The position numbers were made by a program, and so were the translations under genes. Under the pieces are notes generated by a model that saw nothing but the letters and a program-made list of their open reading frames with translations, was not told the origin of the DNA and did not search any database. This document shows, in pieces, positions 63,783-64,000 of a DNA stretch of 64,000 bases. Numbering within the stretch: position 1 is the first letter of the stretch; each line of letters opens with the position of its first letter. Origin of the DNA: Thermogutta sp039793925 (lineage in GTDB: Bacteria; Planctomycetota; Planctomycetia; Pirellulales; Thermoguttaceae); the NCBI RefSeq assembly GCF_039793925.1, contig NZ_JBAMME010000269.1:36300-100299 (forward strand). The letters are read 5' to 3'.

Positions 63783-64000
63783 TCACCACGATTCAGTCGG
63801 CGCGTGACCGACAACCCGCACGACGCTAGCCATGGGGCGAAACTGGCCCAAGGGAGTTTTCCAGTAGACGGTCACTTCCACCCGCCGGTAATCACTCACC
63901 AAAGTCCCAGAAAGCGGCTGTGCAAAATTCGCGCTCGAAACGTACTGAACCTTGACCTCTCGCCGAAAGTTTTCCAAACCGGACGCTATCGCCGGTGGTG
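63783..64000 (-). CDS. C-terminal part of a prepilin-like (PulI/PilV-type) protein
   Basis: The open frame runs off the right edge of the window, so the start is missing. The 72 visible residues include NFRREVKVQYVSSANF and end RRVEVTVYWKTPLGQFRPMASVVRVV, the beta-strand pattern at the end of PulI/PilV minor pilins. It lies 91 bp before the PulJ-type gene, in the order usual for minor pilin clusters. Confidence 0.6.
   Translation of the reverse strand, partial: PPAIASGLENFRREVKVQYVSSANFAQPLSGTLVSDYRRVEVTVYWKTPLGQFRPMASVVRVVGHAPTESW

Noticed and set aside
1..64000. CRISPR arrays, insertion sequences, integrases, rRNA
   Set aside because: No regularly spaced repeat series, transposase or integrase product, terminal inverted repeats or rRNA sequence were found.

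Overview
The window looks like part of a Planctomycetota chromosome, most like a Pirellulales/Thermoguttaceae-type heterotroph. This is inferred from gene content, not from a marker-gene search. The supporting features are Tat-exported Gfo/Idh/MocA oxidoreductases, a very large DUF5107-TPR-CBM9 protein, GYF- and FHA-domain membrane proteins with long disordered linkers, a flotillin-like FloA, a PPi-type phosphofructokinase, HslVU, and small cysteine-pair proteins of a planctomycete type. A 10-N gap at 778-787 shows that this is draft sequence. I see no insertion sequence, integrase, prophage or CRISPR array, so the window reads as ordinary chromosome.

Layout. 1-9.5 kb holds an oligogalacturonate-lyase-like propeller, the DUF5107-TPR-CBM9 protein, a degenerate sigma54-activator-like regulator, a cupin-fold sugar epimerase relative, a membrane protein and a PQQ-type propeller. 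9.6-15.6 kb holds a GYF membrane protein, tRNA-Ser(CGA), tRNA-Gln(CTG), an FHA membrane protein and a DksA-type zinc finger gene with a strong terminator. 15.7-25.7 kb holds a mannonate dehydratase broken by an in-frame stop, a GH10-like protein lacking the usual acid/base Glu, a zinc-ribbon membrane protein, a GH38 alpha-mannosidase, a BioF-type enzyme, a HIT protein and a Trm112-like protein. 26.5-34.7 kb holds a Tat Gfo/Idh protein, aroB, trkH, hslVU and divergent floA. 34.8-38.7 kb is a three-gene sugar-oxidation operon on the minus strand (Tat Gfo/Idh, xylose-isomerase-like TIM barrel, cytosolic Gfo/Idh) ending in a good terminator. 39-48.6 kb holds a membrane protein, dsbD, a PII protein, a small CxxC protein, and a plus-strand run of PPi-PFK, HAD phosphatase, 6-phosphogluconate dehydrogenase and SDR that closes with a terminator.

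48.6-64 kb is one long minus-strand type IV pilus/type II secretion-like locus. In order of transcription it encodes a prepilin-like protein cut by the window end, a PulJ-type prepilin, a PilX-like protein split by an in-frame TAA, a coiled-coil secreted protein, a FimT/GspH prepilin, PilM, PilN, PilO, a PilP-position protein, a secretin, a small lipoprotein, a histidine kinase, a receiver protein, a STAS protein, the assembly ATPase and the PilC/GspF platform protein. The signalling genes sit between the secretin and the ATPase, which suggests regulated assembly.

Functionally the window combines glycan capture and breakdown (propellers, GH38, GH10-like, Gfo/Idh enzymes, mannonate dehydratase) with central carbon metabolism and an envelope machine. 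Points most worth a second look are the two in-frame stops (15959-15961 TAG; 61725-61727 TAA), the N gap that seems to be an artefact over a 5-bp overlap, the activator-like regulator lacking its ATPase signatures, and the GH10-like protein lacking its catalytic acid/base.
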